Source: Tritrichomonas foetus
Lineage: Eukaryota; Parabasalia; Tritrichomonadida; Tritrichomonadidae
DNA length: 64,000 nt
Assembly: GCA_001839685.1 (NCBI GenBank)
Contig: MLAK01000583.1
Span: 21,912-85,911 of the forward strand
Direction of reading: 5' to 3'
Every line of letters starts with the position of its first letter. Within the stretch, counting starts at the first letter, position 1. The notes beneath the pieces are model-generated. The model saw only the letters and a program-made list of their open reading frames with translations. It was not told where the DNA came from and did no database searches. The position numbers were made by a program, and so were the translations under genes. Shown piece by piece: positions 37,593 to 48,310 of the stretch.

Positions 37593-39770
37593 ATGAACGA
37601 TTTCAGAGACAACTTTCAAGCATTTTGTCGATTATTCAACAATGATAGGAGCTACATTATTCCATTAATATCTATCAACTCTAAGACCGTTGATGAGTTG
37701 GTGAAAACAATTAAAAAATTAATTGAAACAAACACATTAATAAATCATATTTGCTATATTTTGGACACATCAAAACCTATAACATACAATGATATGATAA
37801 TTCCTTTACAAAAATTACAAGTTTTATCAGTTGCACCTGCATTGCGTTTGTTTAAAAAGCCAAATCATAAAGATAGATATATACATATGATAAACTTCCT
37901 TTTAGCCAATCCGCAAATATTTGCACAAATAATTTACTTAAATGCCCTTCAATTAAAAAGCGATGATATTTGCTATTTTAGCACAATGACATTTCCATCT
38001 CTGTATCTTTATTTTATGACTCATCACGATCAAAAAATGTCAATAGAACTATTAAACTCGATTTCTAAACTTCATATATATTTGCACTCACAGAAAATTG
38101 ACCCTAAACATCAATTTATTACTGATTTATTTTATGGATATTTTATTTCCACTCATCCAGGAGAGTACTTTCAGAATTCAATTCTACCATTAATACCCAA
38201 GTTACTAACCTCCATAGAAAAACAAGAATTAAAATATAGTGACAAAACATTAGTTAGAATCATATATTGGAATCATATGATTATATTTGTAAAGGAATTA
38301 GTTGATAGATTAACTACAAGATCTCCACTGTTTCCTAATTCAGCTAAGTTATTATTGAAAATGATCAAAGAAACATTTCCTTCATATTATAAAATCATTA
38401 TCATCAAATATCTTATTTGCCGCTATATAAATAACTACTTTCCCAAAGTAAATAATATATATTATGATGCAACAATGATTCTTAATGAGAGTGTAGGTTT
38501 GGATACATATCTATCAAGTGATATGAAGGACATGGTGAAAGAAAGTAATATAGATATCGAAAGACTGATCGATAAAATATCCAATCCACATAGTCTTTTC
38601 AATAATAAGATTGATGATGCGGTTGAAATGAGTGGAAGAGTTACTTTAATAACACCACGCTCCTTATCAATCCTGCATAAACTATTGACTGATTTCCAAA
38701 GTATTGTGGAAGAATCCAATATACCAGTTTTAACAAATTATCTATGTGGGATAAGTGAACCAAAGAATCCCAAAGATGATCTCCAATATATTCAACTTCG
38801 TGTTTCTTTAAATGATTCGTCACTTATGAATACAAAAATTCAGAATACACAGCCATATGATGAAATAGTTGAGATTATTAATTTGATTGATCTCGGAAAT
38901 GAATCTTACAATTCAGCAGAAGAATTACAACAAATTTTATTTACAAATTGCAGAATTTCTGAGGTTCAAAAGCAATTACTAAGTATAGAAAACCTGAAAA
39001 ATTATGAAAGCGCGTTACAAAAAATCTTTGATAACAAACGAAATTTGTCAAGTCTTAATGAAAAATTGGCTTCAACACTTTTTATCACACAAAATGAGAT
39101 TGATATCAGTAATTCTAATTTAGAATACCTAACAAATTTCCTCATAAATGAACATTTATTCTTATCATTGACTGGTTTTTATCCATCAACATTAGCAATT
39201 ATTCACAATGATATATTTTCTCCAAAATCTATCTATGTTTCTTTAGTACATACAACCACAAAATTTGTCAGCTCACTTAACCTAAACCAGGAAAATAGCT
39301 ATTTACTTCAAAAGAAAATTTTCCTGGATTTTTTAGATCAAATTGATTTAGCATTTGAATTCCAAAAGAAAGTGAAAACTGACAAAATGCCAATGATATT
39401 ATCAGAATTTTGTCAGATGAACACTCATCTTGCAGTAGAACTTTCGCCGCAAAAACAAAGGAATCTTAGCAAGGCTGCAATAAAATTTCAATATATAAAA
39501 CCAAATAATCGAGTGTCATACAATTTACAGCTTCTTCTTGATGCTTTGAAAAATCTAGAATCATTCTCTGATGATGCTATTATGCTTACAATTTCTATTT
39601 CAGGTAATATTCATATATTTGGATTTGTTTACTTTATGAATTCATATATTCATGATTCAGTTTTGTCGAATTTAATTTTTACTGAAAATGAAAATAGATT
39701 ATTAGAAAAAATGAGGAAATCAACACAAATATTACATGATAATATCCCATATAAGTTATATATAGAGTGA
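37593..39770 (+). CDS. Large helical protein, possible RasGAP/VPS9-like regulator
   Basis: A 725-residue soluble, helix-rich protein without low-complexity or membrane segments. The N-terminal ~280 residues have helices of the type LQKLQVLSVAPALRLF and ELVDRL...FP.SAK, loosely reminiscent of trichomonad RasGAP-like proteins. The last ~75 residues (LQLLLDALKNLESFSDDAIMLTISISG.IHIFGFVYFMNSYI) resemble the D-x-x-L-P...Y-I-x-x-F core of a VPS9 domain, but without the usual conserved Tyr/Thr. A RasGAP plus VPS9 layout is that of GAPVD1 (Gapex-5), an endosomal regulator. The match is weak, so the product name is a suggestion only; that it is a gene is certain. Confidence 0.4.
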   Translation: MNDFRDNFQAFCRLFNNDRSYIIPLISINSKTVDELVKTIKKLIETNTLINHICYILDTSKPITYNDMIIPLQKLQVLSVAPALRLFKKPNHKDRYIHMINFLLANPQIFAQIIYLNALQLKSDDICYFSTMTFPSLYLYFMTHHDQKMSIELLNSISKLHIYLHSQKIDPKHQFITDLFYGYFISTHPGEYFQNSILPLIPKLLTSIEKQELKYSDKTLVRIIYWNHMIIFVKELVDRLTTRSPLFPNSAKLLLKMIKETFPSYYKIIIIKYLICRYINNYFPKVNNIYYDATMILNESVGLDTYLSSDMKDMVKESNIDIERLIDKISNPHSLFNNKIDDAVEMSGRVTLITPRSLSILHKLLTDFQSIVEESNIPVLTNYLCGISEPKNPKDDLQYIQLRVSLNDSSLMNTKIQNTQPYDEIVEIINLIDLGNESYNSAEELQQILFTNCRISEVQKQLLSIENLKNYESALQKIFDNKRNLSSLNEKLASTLFITQNEIDISNSNLEYLTNFLINEHLFLSLTGFYPSTLAIIHNDIFSPKSIYVSLVHTTTKFVSSLNLNQENSYLLQKKIFLDFLDQIDLAFEFQKKVKTDKMPMILSEFCQMNTHLAVELSPQKQRNLSKAAIKFQYIKPNNRVSYNLQLLLDALKNLESFSDDAIMLTISISGNIHIFGFVYFMNSYIHDSVLSNLIFTENENRLLEKMRKSTQILHDNIPYKLYIE

Positions 39771-39972
39771 TGTAACTAATTTCTCCTGTTGATCAGTTAA
39801 TATACTAACGATAAAGAAATATTGGCGATTCATGTATTGATATGTTATTTATTGTTAAATAAGCATATTCAAAAACAATAATTCGAGATGAAGTTTTAAT
39901 AGTTTTATTTAAATAAAAATAATTGTATCATTTTCCATTTAACGATTTTAATTTATATTATAATGTATATAT

Positions 39973-42900
39973 TCATGGTTTCCTTGTAAACAACACTGTG
40001 AGAAGTTCAAATGCACCAAATTCAAGATTGACAGAAAGTTGAGGGCCTTCAACAAGTTGTAAGTTACGTGAATTTTCAACTTCCTTTTCCATTAAATCAA
40101 CAACTTTTGTTTCCCATTTTGATGCATCAAGAAGTGGGAATTTTACATTGCAGGATCTCCAACCTCCAGTTGCTTCATAAAATCTTGCAATGAATCCATC
40201 AACACCATCATAGGCAGGCTTCAAAGTTTCCAAAACTATTCCATTGTCAGATACTTCAACAAATTGTGCATCACATGGAATAGAATTAGATGAATCAATT
40301 GGCGTTGTTGGTTGAGAATAATTTGCTAAAATTACAGGAGTAACCATTTCATCAGCAAGAGCTTGAACTTTGCTTTCTTCAAATCCACCATTATGTAAAA
40401 TGAGACGATAAGCAAACTTTCGAATACCGAAATCGGCCCATTGATCAGTTTGCATTGGCGCTTTCAATAAAGAAAGTCTGATTATTCCTTCATGAACATC
40501 AAACCCAGCTTTTACATCACTACATAAAGAAACACCACTTGAAGATTCGCTCAAATCTGCCCACCTTCCATTTGCTTCAAAACGGGCCATGTCTCTCTTT
40601 GTATTTTTATGTGTTGGTCTTTGAATGTGACCAAATTGAATACCAAATCGAGCACTTCGACTTCGTATAGTGGTTGGAAATGCAACTTTAAGAAGTTTAT
40701 CATGTTGTGTCCAGTTAACAACAGTCTTAAAATCGATAATTGGTTCATTTTCAGAAAATGTTAATGTTTGATTAATGGTTGTAGTCTCAGCAGGGCCATC
40801 ACCAACTCTTTCTATTTCATATTTTAGTTCAACGGAATCATTCTTGAAAACAAACCCAATAAATTTGGGTGAAGGCAATTGCATTTCTTTATGGTAAAGT
40901 TGGATATCCCATGCTGGCCAGTTTATTGGCCTGTCTTCATACAATTCAAGTTGATTTCCGGGATGACTGAAGAATTCACGTCCAGTTTTGATATCTTTCG
41001 CCGATTTAATTGTTCCATTTTCGGCAAACAAAATTTCAAAGAATGGTGTTGTTACTTTCTTTTCTTGTTCATTAATTAAAACTTTAGATGAAGCACATGG
41101 TGCTAAATAACCAGAGATGAATGGTTCTTTAAGCTTGTGAACTACGTAATTTTCATCTAATGTTCGTTCATAAGTGGTTGTTTCGACATCATCTTCAACA
41201 ATAGCAGCAGAATCTTCTTTAACAGACCAACCTGATGCTTTTAATACTTGTCCTTGAATCTTTCTCGTGTGACTTAACGTATTAAACACAATTTGTGCAT
41301 TTTCTTTAGTTGGGGTTCGAATATGCGGTGTAATTAATCCAGTAAGTTCCTTTTCAAGCTCTCTGAGTCTTGTCAAGCGTGGTCTTCCACGTTTGATGAT
41401 ATCAACATTTGCTTCATTGACTGAAGATCCTGGAATTGCATCATGGAAGTGGAAAAGCATTGTATCTTCCCATGTATCATCAAGTTCTTGTTGATATTTT
41501 GAAATATTTACATGAAAAACTGAAGATAAAATAACACAAAGCCATTCACAATTATGAAGATGAGCTTCAAGTTGCCTGTTTTGACGTTTAACTTCTTCTT
41601 GAGAAGTTAAAGTACCACGATGATATTCAAGATAAAGTTCATCATCCCAAATAGGAAGTTCGTTTTGCTTTTCTCGAATTGGAATAAAAAGTTCTTCAAG
41701 TGTTGGAAAGATTAAACGAGGAACTTCAGGAATTCTTGGAAGATCGGCCATTAAGTTTAAGTTCCAAACCATTTCTTCAGTAATTCCACCACCACCATCT
41801 CCATTTCCAGAAGTATGCAAAGCAGAAGTTGGTAACAAATCTCGTTGTTTATATTGCTTTAATGTTCCAATCATTTCATAAGCTGTAGAAACACCAGTAT
41901 AAGTGGCTGTTTGGTAGCTCCAAGCACTTGGGGTTGTTATGAAATGGGTTAAAACATCACTTCCATCAATTCCACGCCATACAAATGTTGAATAAGGGAA
42001 TTTTGTATATTCACACCAAGAAATTTTTGAAGTAACAAAAGAATCAAGACCAGCTTTCTTCAAAATTTGTGGCAAATTCGCAGAAAATCCAAAACAATCA
42101 GGGAGGAACATCACAGTTTGTTTTGATCCTAATTCTTTATTAAAGTATCGAGTTCCCATGACGATTTGGCGGACAAGTGATTCACCAGAAGGTAAGGAAG
42201 TATCTGGTTCCACCCAAGATGCGCCATCAGCATTCCAACGCCCATTTTTGATAGCTTCTTTTATGCGTTCGAACACTTCAGGTGAATCTTCTTTCAGCCA
42301 TTTGTAATGTTGAGCAGTTGTTGCTAAAAATCTCCATTTTGCTTCTTTCCCTTCAAAATCACTCGGTGGCATATCTAACAGCCTGAGCATTGATGTTGCT
42401 GTATTTGCTGATTTGAATCGAGTAATGTCATATGGCCAAAGCCAGCATGTATCAATATGGCTGTATCCAATAACAGAAATTGCTGGATCGGACTCAGTTG
42501 GTTTCGGCAATTCATTCATTGTCGAAAGGAGATGTTCTAAAGCACCATCAACACTTTTATAAAAAGCTGATGCATTTTTATCATGCTGGCGAATTGGATG
42601 AAGTTTGATTGGATAGTTCAAATCGCGAATATCAAGTTTTCTGACTGTTCCATCGAGAATTTTAATGAACTGGGCTCGTTCCTTACTTTTTTCGGGAAGT
42701 TCTTTAATCACACTTAATAAGAAACGAATTCTATGATACAAGCTTTCGGTTTTTCTGTGAACCAAAGTAATGCCGAAACTGGCGAGCTCTGGGGCAGCTT
42801 TACAACGCGAAGTGAAGACCCTGACCTCAACATGACCAACTTCGTTCAGCGAAGCGCCATGGTGAAACTCGTCAATGGCGGCATATGGTTTTCCATTCAA

Positions 42901-43296
42901 CCAAATACGGCCTTCTGGGCCGGCAGGAGTATCGTCATCCCATGGCCGAACGAGGAAATTTCTTGTTACGTGGAAATTGAAGTAAAGCGAGTGGATTTTC
43001 GGATCATAATTTTCGGGTGGAGATATGTCGCCTTGAAAAGCAAACCATTGATATTTGGTCTCGCCGAACTTATATGATGAATTTGCGTCGAAGCTTTCCC
43101 ATTTGTAATCCTCTGAAGATGGAATTTTGTGACTGGCCGATGCATTTGTGCAAACTTTCGCGTTTTCTGCTGGTTTGAAGTCGCAATGTCTCTTTGTATT
43201 GATAAGTTCGAGATACTTGTTGATTTTGCGTAGCATATTTTCGGGATCCGCGACAATAGTGTTACTTATAAGCATGAGAAAAGTGAAGAGTAACAT
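39973..43296 (-). CDS. GH38 alpha-mannosidase, MAN2C1-like, with signal peptide
   Basis: A 1107-residue glycoside hydrolase 38. The zinc-binding HID in GYSHIDTCWLWPYD (H280, D282) and the nucleophile region FLPDCFGFSANLPQIL (D400) are intact. WVEPDTSLPSGESLVRQ and HDAIPGSSV, where a second zinc histidine lies, are also present. The sequence follows the MAN2C1/fungal Ams1 branch, usually cytosolic or vacuolar, yet it begins with a clear signal peptide (MLLFTFLMLISNTIVA). The trichomonad enzyme is therefore probably lysosomal or secreted, where it would trim mannose from host or self glycoproteins. Family lengths are 1000-1100. The frame is intact throughout. Confidence 0.95.
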   Translation of the reverse strand: MLLFTFLMLISNTIVADPENMLRKINKYLELINTKRHCDFKPAENAKVCTNASASHKIPSSEDYKWESFDANSSYKFGETKYQWFAFQGDISPPENYDPKIHSLYFNFHVTRNFLVRPWDDDTPAGPEGRIWLNGKPYAAIDEFHHGASLNEVGHVEVRVFTSRCKAAPELASFGITLVHRKTESLYHRIRFLLSVIKELPEKSKERAQFIKILDGTVRKLDIRDLNYPIKLHPIRQHDKNASAFYKSVDGALEHLLSTMNELPKPTESDPAISVIGYSHIDTCWLWPYDITRFKSANTATSMLRLLDMPPSDFEGKEAKWRFLATTAQHYKWLKEDSPEVFERIKEAIKNGRWNADGASWVEPDTSLPSGESLVRQIVMGTRYFNKELGSKQTVMFLPDCFGFSANLPQILKKAGLDSFVTSKISWCEYTKFPYSTFVWRGIDGSDVLTHFITTPSAWSYQTATYTGVSTAYEMIGTLKQYKQRDLLPTSALHTSGNGDGGGGITEEMVWNLNLMADLPRIPEVPRLIFPTLEELFIPIREKQNELPIWDDELYLEYHRGTLTSQEEVKRQNRQLEAHLHNCEWLCVILSSVFHVNISKYQQELDDTWEDTMLFHFHDAIPGSSVNEANVDIIKRGRPRLTRLRELEKELTGLITPHIRTPTKENAQIVFNTLSHTRKIQGQVLKASGWSVKEDSAAIVEDDVETTTYERTLDENYVVHKLKEPFISGYLAPCASSKVLINEQEKKVTTPFFEILFAENGTIKSAKDIKTGREFFSHPGNQLELYEDRPINWPAWDIQLYHKEMQLPSPKFIGFVFKNDSVELKYEIERVGDGPAETTTINQTLTFSENEPIIDFKTVVNWTQHDKLLKVAFPTTIRSRSARFGIQFGHIQRPTHKNTKRDMARFEANGRWADLSESSSGVSLCSDVKAGFDVHEGIIRLSLLKAPMQTDQWADFGIRKFAYRLILHNGGFEESKVQALADEMVTPVILANYSQPTTPIDSSNSIPCDAQFVEVSDNGIVLETLKPAYDGVDGFIARFYEATGGWRSCNVKFPLLDASKWETKVVDLMEKEVENSRNLQLVEGPQLSVNLEFGAFELLTVLFTRKP

Positions 43297-43420
43297 TTGA
43301 CAGAATATCTATTCAGTTCACTTTATCAAAAAGTTCGATACAATAATCCTCAAATATCTGGTTAACATATATTATCATAACCGATTAAGATTTTGATGAT
43401 CTGTTTTGAAAGTGGTAAAA

Positions 43421-46400
43421 ATGTCATGGCGCTCATTCATTCATAAGACACTGAGAAGATCATCTTATCTACTCAATACTTTAGAAGGATGTTGGCTACC
43501 ACATATACAAGCAGCGCAGTTTATCTTCCATTACGGCACAAGTTTCGAAATATTCGTGTTAAATTCAACCAATACGCTCGAGCTTTACTATTCACAACCG
43601 CTCTTTTGCAAAGTTCCTTTCATATGTTCAGGACCAAGTATTAACGAACTCGATACCTTTTTCGCTTTGAGAGATGCTGATATATTACAATTGATTTATA
43701 AAGAATCTGAAGGAATTTTCGTCAAAGTTCGTCGAATTAATTTACCGAAATTATGCAGAAATCCAACTTTCGCCATTTACAAAGATAAAAACTTAATCGT
43801 TTCTGCAACCCATGGAGGAATTTGTACAATTAATATAGAAATCAACCAAATATCAACAGAAAAACCAACTAACTGTGTTCTTCATACGTTCCCAATTGCG
43901 TCTAGCTATTTGCTTCGAATCGAATCTGGTCCTGCATTTTCAATTTATAATCTTCCAGATGGTTCTTTAGTAGAAAGCAATTCAATAGAATCAGTTCAAT
44001 ATGCTTTTCCATATTGTGATAGTTACATTTCATTTAATAATGATTTGTTTACAATCCATCAAATTCATGATAAAAATAATTCACAAAATGAAGAGCTTAT
44101 TTTGAGACTTCCTGACATTAATCAAAGTATTTCTCCTCACAATCGTGTAATCGACTATGCAACAATAACGACTACATCAACATGCATATTAACTGAAAAT
44201 GGTCATTTATTTCAAATTTATCAAGACGAATTCGAATATTTTGCCACTTTTGAACATTCCTATCGTATCTTTGCATTGACTTCTTCGTTGCTTTTAATTT
44301 CTCGTCATGGTCTTAATCACATTTTATATGATGTCATTGAAAAAGTGATAATTCAAGAAATCCAAGCCATTTCAGCTGTTACTAACTTCACTTTTCACGA
44401 TAATAGATTTATTACATTAACTGATAATTCATTTATTGCCACTCAACAGGGCATCAAAATCCAAGAGCTTTCTTGTTTTGAAACAGATGAGCAAATTTAC
44501 GGTTTATTTTCGTTCAATCAACTAGGAAAAACATTTTTTTCAATATCTTATGAAAATCGAACAGACGTTCTTGAATTAAATGGTGATTCATTAACTCAAG
44601 TAATAGAAAATCCAGCAATTCGAACAGATGTAAGGACAATTGGAATAGCTTCATTATTTCCGAATTTATTAATCCAATTTTTCGATAATGGTTTCACTTT
44701 TTTGTCGAAAAACCACCGAAAAGACAGAATTTTAAAGAACACTAAAATAGTTTGTTATGCATCAACAACAAAAGAGTTTATATGTATATTATCTGATTTA
44801 ACTGGCAAATATGGTAAACTTAATGATACAAAGGTCAAAATAATAGATATACAATTCAAGATAAGTGTTACCTCTATTGCGTTTATTGAGGATACAGAAT
44901 ATTTTGTGTATGGTGGAAACGATTCGACCATCTATTTGGGAAATATACACAATAAAAATGAATTGTCTCAATATGTTTTATCAAAAGTCCCATCAATTCC
45001 AGTTTCGCTCAAATTTATCGATAAAAAGAAACTCGCTATTGGGTTTGAAGATGGAACAATGGCTGTTGGAGAAGTCGATATTTCTTCTCTATTACTAAGA
45101 GATACAACTTTAGTCCAACTTGGTGAAAAAGCAGTGACATTGGTTGAAGATTTCGCATTGTCAAACAAAATGTATCATTTGAATGTAAAAAATGATACAT
45201 TGAATATAGCACCCATAAATAATAAGGTTACGCCAGAATTCATAGCACCTTTGCAAATTGGGAAATATTTGATGTCTTCCCAAAACAAAATTTATGCGAT
45301 TGCTCTGTGCGGAAAGGAACTTGAAATGGATGATAGACATTATCATATGGAAAATCATTCAGAAAAATGCTTATCATGTAAGAATCATATTATTATTGCA
45401 TCCAATAAAGTAATTTCGAAATTCAATATAGAAAATAATCAAGTCAAAGAATTATTTTATTTTAAGAATGAGACATTCCAGTTTATGACTAAATTTGATC
45501 AAAATCGAATTTGCGTTATTACTCAAGCTTCATCTAATCCAGAAAAAAATGGAAACTACTTTCATGATAAATATGGTAATAGTGATTCAAATGAGGAAGA
45601 ACAATATCAAATTGATATAGGCGATTCTGAATCTGATTCTGATAGAAAATTTGAAATTGAAATGGATAAAAATAATAATAAAGATCAATATTCATTTATT
45701 CATAATGTGAGATTCATTAATTTAATTGATGATAATATCACACTGAGTCTTCAACTTCCTGAAACCATCAATGCGATTTGTGAATTTAAAGATGGAATAT
45801 TAATCGGTACAGGTAATTCAATTCTCTTTTACAAAGAAAATAATGGAAAATATCAAATTGTTTCGCGAACTAGTAATATTGGAACTGAAATCATGTTTTT
45901 AATTGTGAATAATGAAAAGGTTTTTGTTGCTGACAAACGAATTTCTGTTCTTGTTTTAGAATATGAAGAAAGCTTCCAAAATTTCAAGATTATTGGCCAA
46001 GAAGCTATCCCGCGAAAAATTCTATCAATTTGTAAATATGGTGATAGTATTACTGGAAGTGATATTCAAGGTAATATATTTTCATTTGATAGCCTTTCAA
46101 AGATAGTATCTGATTTATCAGCAACTTCTTCGATGTTTCAAGGCTGTCGCAAGTTAAATTTAAAAATGTGTTTCAATATTGGTGAAATAATTGTAGATAT
46201 ACATTCTCAAAAAGCTCAAATGAATGCAATTTTGTATTCAACAGTAAATGGATCATTTGGTGCTTTTTTAGAGAAAGAGCCAAATAACTTCTCACTGAGG
46301 ATGGACCTCGAAGGAAAATTCCTCACCCTCTCGCTATTACAAACCGTTTTAGAAAGACAGTTACTATCACTTTCAGATATAGATCATTATGCTTTTCGAA

Positions 46401-46573
46401 ATGCGATGTATCCATCGGAAAGTGTGATTGATATTGATTTAATCAATACATATCTTCAATTTTCCGACAATAAAAAAGAAAGAATTGCCCAAGAAGTATC
46501 AAAATCTTTATCTGCGCGAAAAGTTGAAATAATTATTCGAAATGTTAATCAAATTTTCAACTTGGTCTGCTAA
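43421..46573 (+). CDS. SF3B3/DDB1/CPSF160-family beta-propeller protein (SF3B3-like)
   Basis: A 1050-residue protein built of repeating beta-strand blades with an acidic disordered insertion near residues 720-770. The C-terminal domain (last ~80 residues) has LLQTVLERQL..LSDIDHYAFRNAMYPSESVIDIDLINTYL. This matches the CPSF_A domain end (D-H-x-x-F-R...P...V-I-D-G-D-L) and is closest to SF3B3 (SAP130) among family members. SF3B3 is a scaffold of the SF3b module of U2 snRNP that holds SF3B1 and the branch site. DDB1 is the main alternative. The frame extends to a TTG at 43406, but ATG 43421 is the first usable start. Confidence 0.65.
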   Translation: MSWRSFIHKTLRRSSYLLNTLEGCWLPHIQAAQFIFHYGTSFEIFVLNSTNTLELYYSQPLFCKVPFICSGPSINELDTFFALRDADILQLIYKESEGIFVKVRRINLPKLCRNPTFAIYKDKNLIVSATHGGICTINIEINQISTEKPTNCVLHTFPIASSYLLRIESGPAFSIYNLPDGSLVESNSIESVQYAFPYCDSYISFNNDLFTIHQIHDKNNSQNEELILRLPDINQSISPHNRVIDYATITTTSTCILTENGHLFQIYQDEFEYFATFEHSYRIFALTSSLLLISRHGLNHILYDVIEKVIIQEIQAISAVTNFTFHDNRFITLTDNSFIATQQGIKIQELSCFETDEQIYGLFSFNQLGKTFFSISYENRTDVLELNGDSLTQVIENPAIRTDVRTIGIASLFPNLLIQFFDNGFTFLSKNHRKDRILKNTKIVCYASTTKEFICILSDLTGKYGKLNDTKVKIIDIQFKISVTSIAFIEDTEYFVYGGNDSTIYLGNIHNKNELSQYVLSKVPSIPVSLKFIDKKKLAIGFEDGTMAVGEVDISSLLLRDTTLVQLGEKAVTLVEDFALSNKMYHLNVKNDTLNIAPINNKVTPEFIAPLQIGKYLMSSQNKIYAIALCGKELEMDDRHYHMENHSEKCLSCKNHIIIASNKVISKFNIENNQVKELFYFKNETFQFMTKFDQNRICVITQASSNPEKNGNYFHDKYGNSDSNEEEQYQIDIGDSESDSDRKFEIEMDKNNNKDQYSFIHNVRFINLIDDNITLSLQLPETINAICEFKDGILIGTGNSILFYKENNGKYQIVSRTSNIGTEIMFLIVNNEKVFVADKRISVLVLEYEESFQNFKIIGQEAIPRKILSICKYGDSITGSDIQGNIFSFDSLSKIVSDLSATSSMFQGCRKLNLKMCFNIGEIIVDIHSQKAQMNAILYSTVNGSFGAFLEKEPNNFSLRMDLEGKFLTLSLLQTVLERQLLSLSDIDHYAFRNAMYPSESVIDIDLINTYLQFSDNKKERIAQEVSKSLSARKVEIIIRNVNQIFNLVC

Positions 46574-46840
46574 TTATTTATATTTATATATATTTGTTAC
46601 ATAAAGTTATAATATTACGAATATTTATTTTTATCTTTTTTATTGTTATGAACTATTTATTTCGGCTTTTTATTCATAAACGTCACAATCAAAACACTTC
46701 ATGTATATACTTCTCTTTTGAAAACATTATTCTAAAACATTCCCCATTAAAAACGAAACAAATTCATTTTATCAAAATTTATTAAAAGTATTTTTTTCCT
46801 TTTTCTTTTTTTAAATCATTCTTTTTATTGTGGTCATTTT

Positions 46841-48163
46841 CTACTCTTTCTTTTCTTTTGGTGCTCTTGGTGGTTTTGTGACTGTGAGATAAGCAATGAT
46901 GGCAACAGAAAGAAGGAATGGAATCCATCCAATTGAATTTCTTACTCTGAAGAAGCTTTCAGAAGTTGAGTACCAAAATGTGCAAGAAGAGTCAGTCATA
47001 ATCAAGACAGTGAATAAGTTAGCGAGCAATTTTCTGAGTTTTGAAGCGTTTTGGTCCAATGGCCATCTCTTGCACATCATTTTATCAGCGTGCATCATAA
47101 TAAGTGTTTCTGGGAGCATCCAGTAGTAAACTGGTCTGAATCCATGCCAAGCGGATGACATTGAAAAAGTAACAGTATCGGCAATTGTGAATGAATAGCC
47201 GGCATTAAGCATTCTAGTGAAAAGGTAGTTCTTCCAAAAGAGGTGAGTTGTATGGTTCCATCGGCGCATCCATTCTTGTGATGTGGGCGACTGAAGGACG
47301 TAGCTGAACGGACTATTCTGGATTTCGTCTGGTGTGACATATTTGCTCTTGTTGAGTCCAGCTGCAATGTATGCTGCTTCCATGGCCTGCCAGCCTGGAT
47401 AATATCTTGCCAATTGAATAATTGTGAAAACAACCATCATAAGACAACGGACGACAATAGGGAGACCGAGGTAAAATTCACTTTTATATGTGTCATATGT
47501 AACATACGACATAGCAAAGACGTTAACAAGTGAATAGAAGAGAGATTTGATGAATCTCCAAAAGGCTTCGTTCCTGTCATTTTGGTCGACTGGTGGATTT
47601 ACTCCACAATCGAGGAGTTCTTCAAACACTTTGTATTCATAGAATGGATTTCCAAATGAACCATATGGTGTAATTGTATAGGCGAAATAGAACAAAAACG
47701 AAGGCTTCTTTTCAAGCGCTAATTTGGTCCAATGATCGCGGCGAAGTTTTTCCCCAGATTTGATTTTTCGACCATCATCGATATTGAAAGCGAGTGACAT
47801 ATGACGCTGGAAAAGGCACATTAAGTTTCCAGAAATATCAAGGTCCCAGCCTTTACAACGAATTGCGTAAAGAATGTGAGAAAAGCTTGCCATTGCGAAC
47901 GAGATGGCAGAACCGACAACTGGGTTGATTCCGATGATGAAATAACCGATAATGATGGCTCCAAGGAGAATAAATGTGTCGAATCCAAATAAAATTACCG
48001 AAAAAACAAGTCCATAAACGATATGGAAAATAGCTGCGGATTGTCGAGTTTTGATGTGAGGTAAGACATATAATGAAATTGGGTAAAGAAGCCACGATCC
48101 TACCAAAAAGAAAATGGCTGATTTAAGTGGAGCAATAACTTCAAGTAAATCACTAATATTCAT
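46841..48163 (-). CDS. MBOAT lysophospholipid acyltransferase
   Basis: A 440-residue multi-pass membrane protein with ten or so hydrophobic helices. The two MBOAT catalytic landmarks are present: WMRRWNHTTHLFWKNYLF with N303, and SSAWHGFRPVYYW with the active-site H340. The sequence resembles the LPCAT3/MBOAT1/2/7 lysophospholipid acyltransferases, which re-acylate lyso-phospholipids at the ER membrane. The C-terminus ends KEKKE, fitting a K-x-K-x-x ER retrieval signal. The acyl and head-group specificity cannot be inferred. ATG at 48163. Confidence 0.9.
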   Translation of the reverse strand: MNISDLLEVIAPLKSAIFFLVGSWLLYPISLYVLPHIKTRQSAAIFHIVYGLVFSVILFGFDTFILLGAIIIGYFIIGINPVVGSAISFAMASFSHILYAIRCKGWDLDISGNLMCLFQRHMSLAFNIDDGRKIKSGEKLRRDHWTKLALEKKPSFLFYFAYTITPYGSFGNPFYEYKVFEELLDCGVNPPVDQNDRNEAFWRFIKSLFYSLVNVFAMSYVTYDTYKSEFYLGLPIVVRCLMMVVFTIIQLARYYPGWQAMEAAYIAAGLNKSKYVTPDEIQNSPFSYVLQSPTSQEWMRRWNHTTHLFWKNYLFTRMLNAGYSFTIADTVTFSMSSAWHGFRPVYYWMLPETLIMMHADKMMCKRWPLDQNASKLRKLLANLFTVLIMTDSSCTFWYSTSESFFRVRNSIGWIPFLLSVAIIAYLTVTKPPRAPKEKKE

Positions 48164-48310
48164 TGGATAAATTTAACCTTCACTGGTGAATGTTATCGCC
48201 AATTTATAGAATTTTTTTTATTTCTTCAAACTTTTTCTATCATAAGATCCACAAATTTGAAAATTTTCAAAAGCTCTCACAATTTTTCTATACTTAATTG
48301 AATGTGGAAG

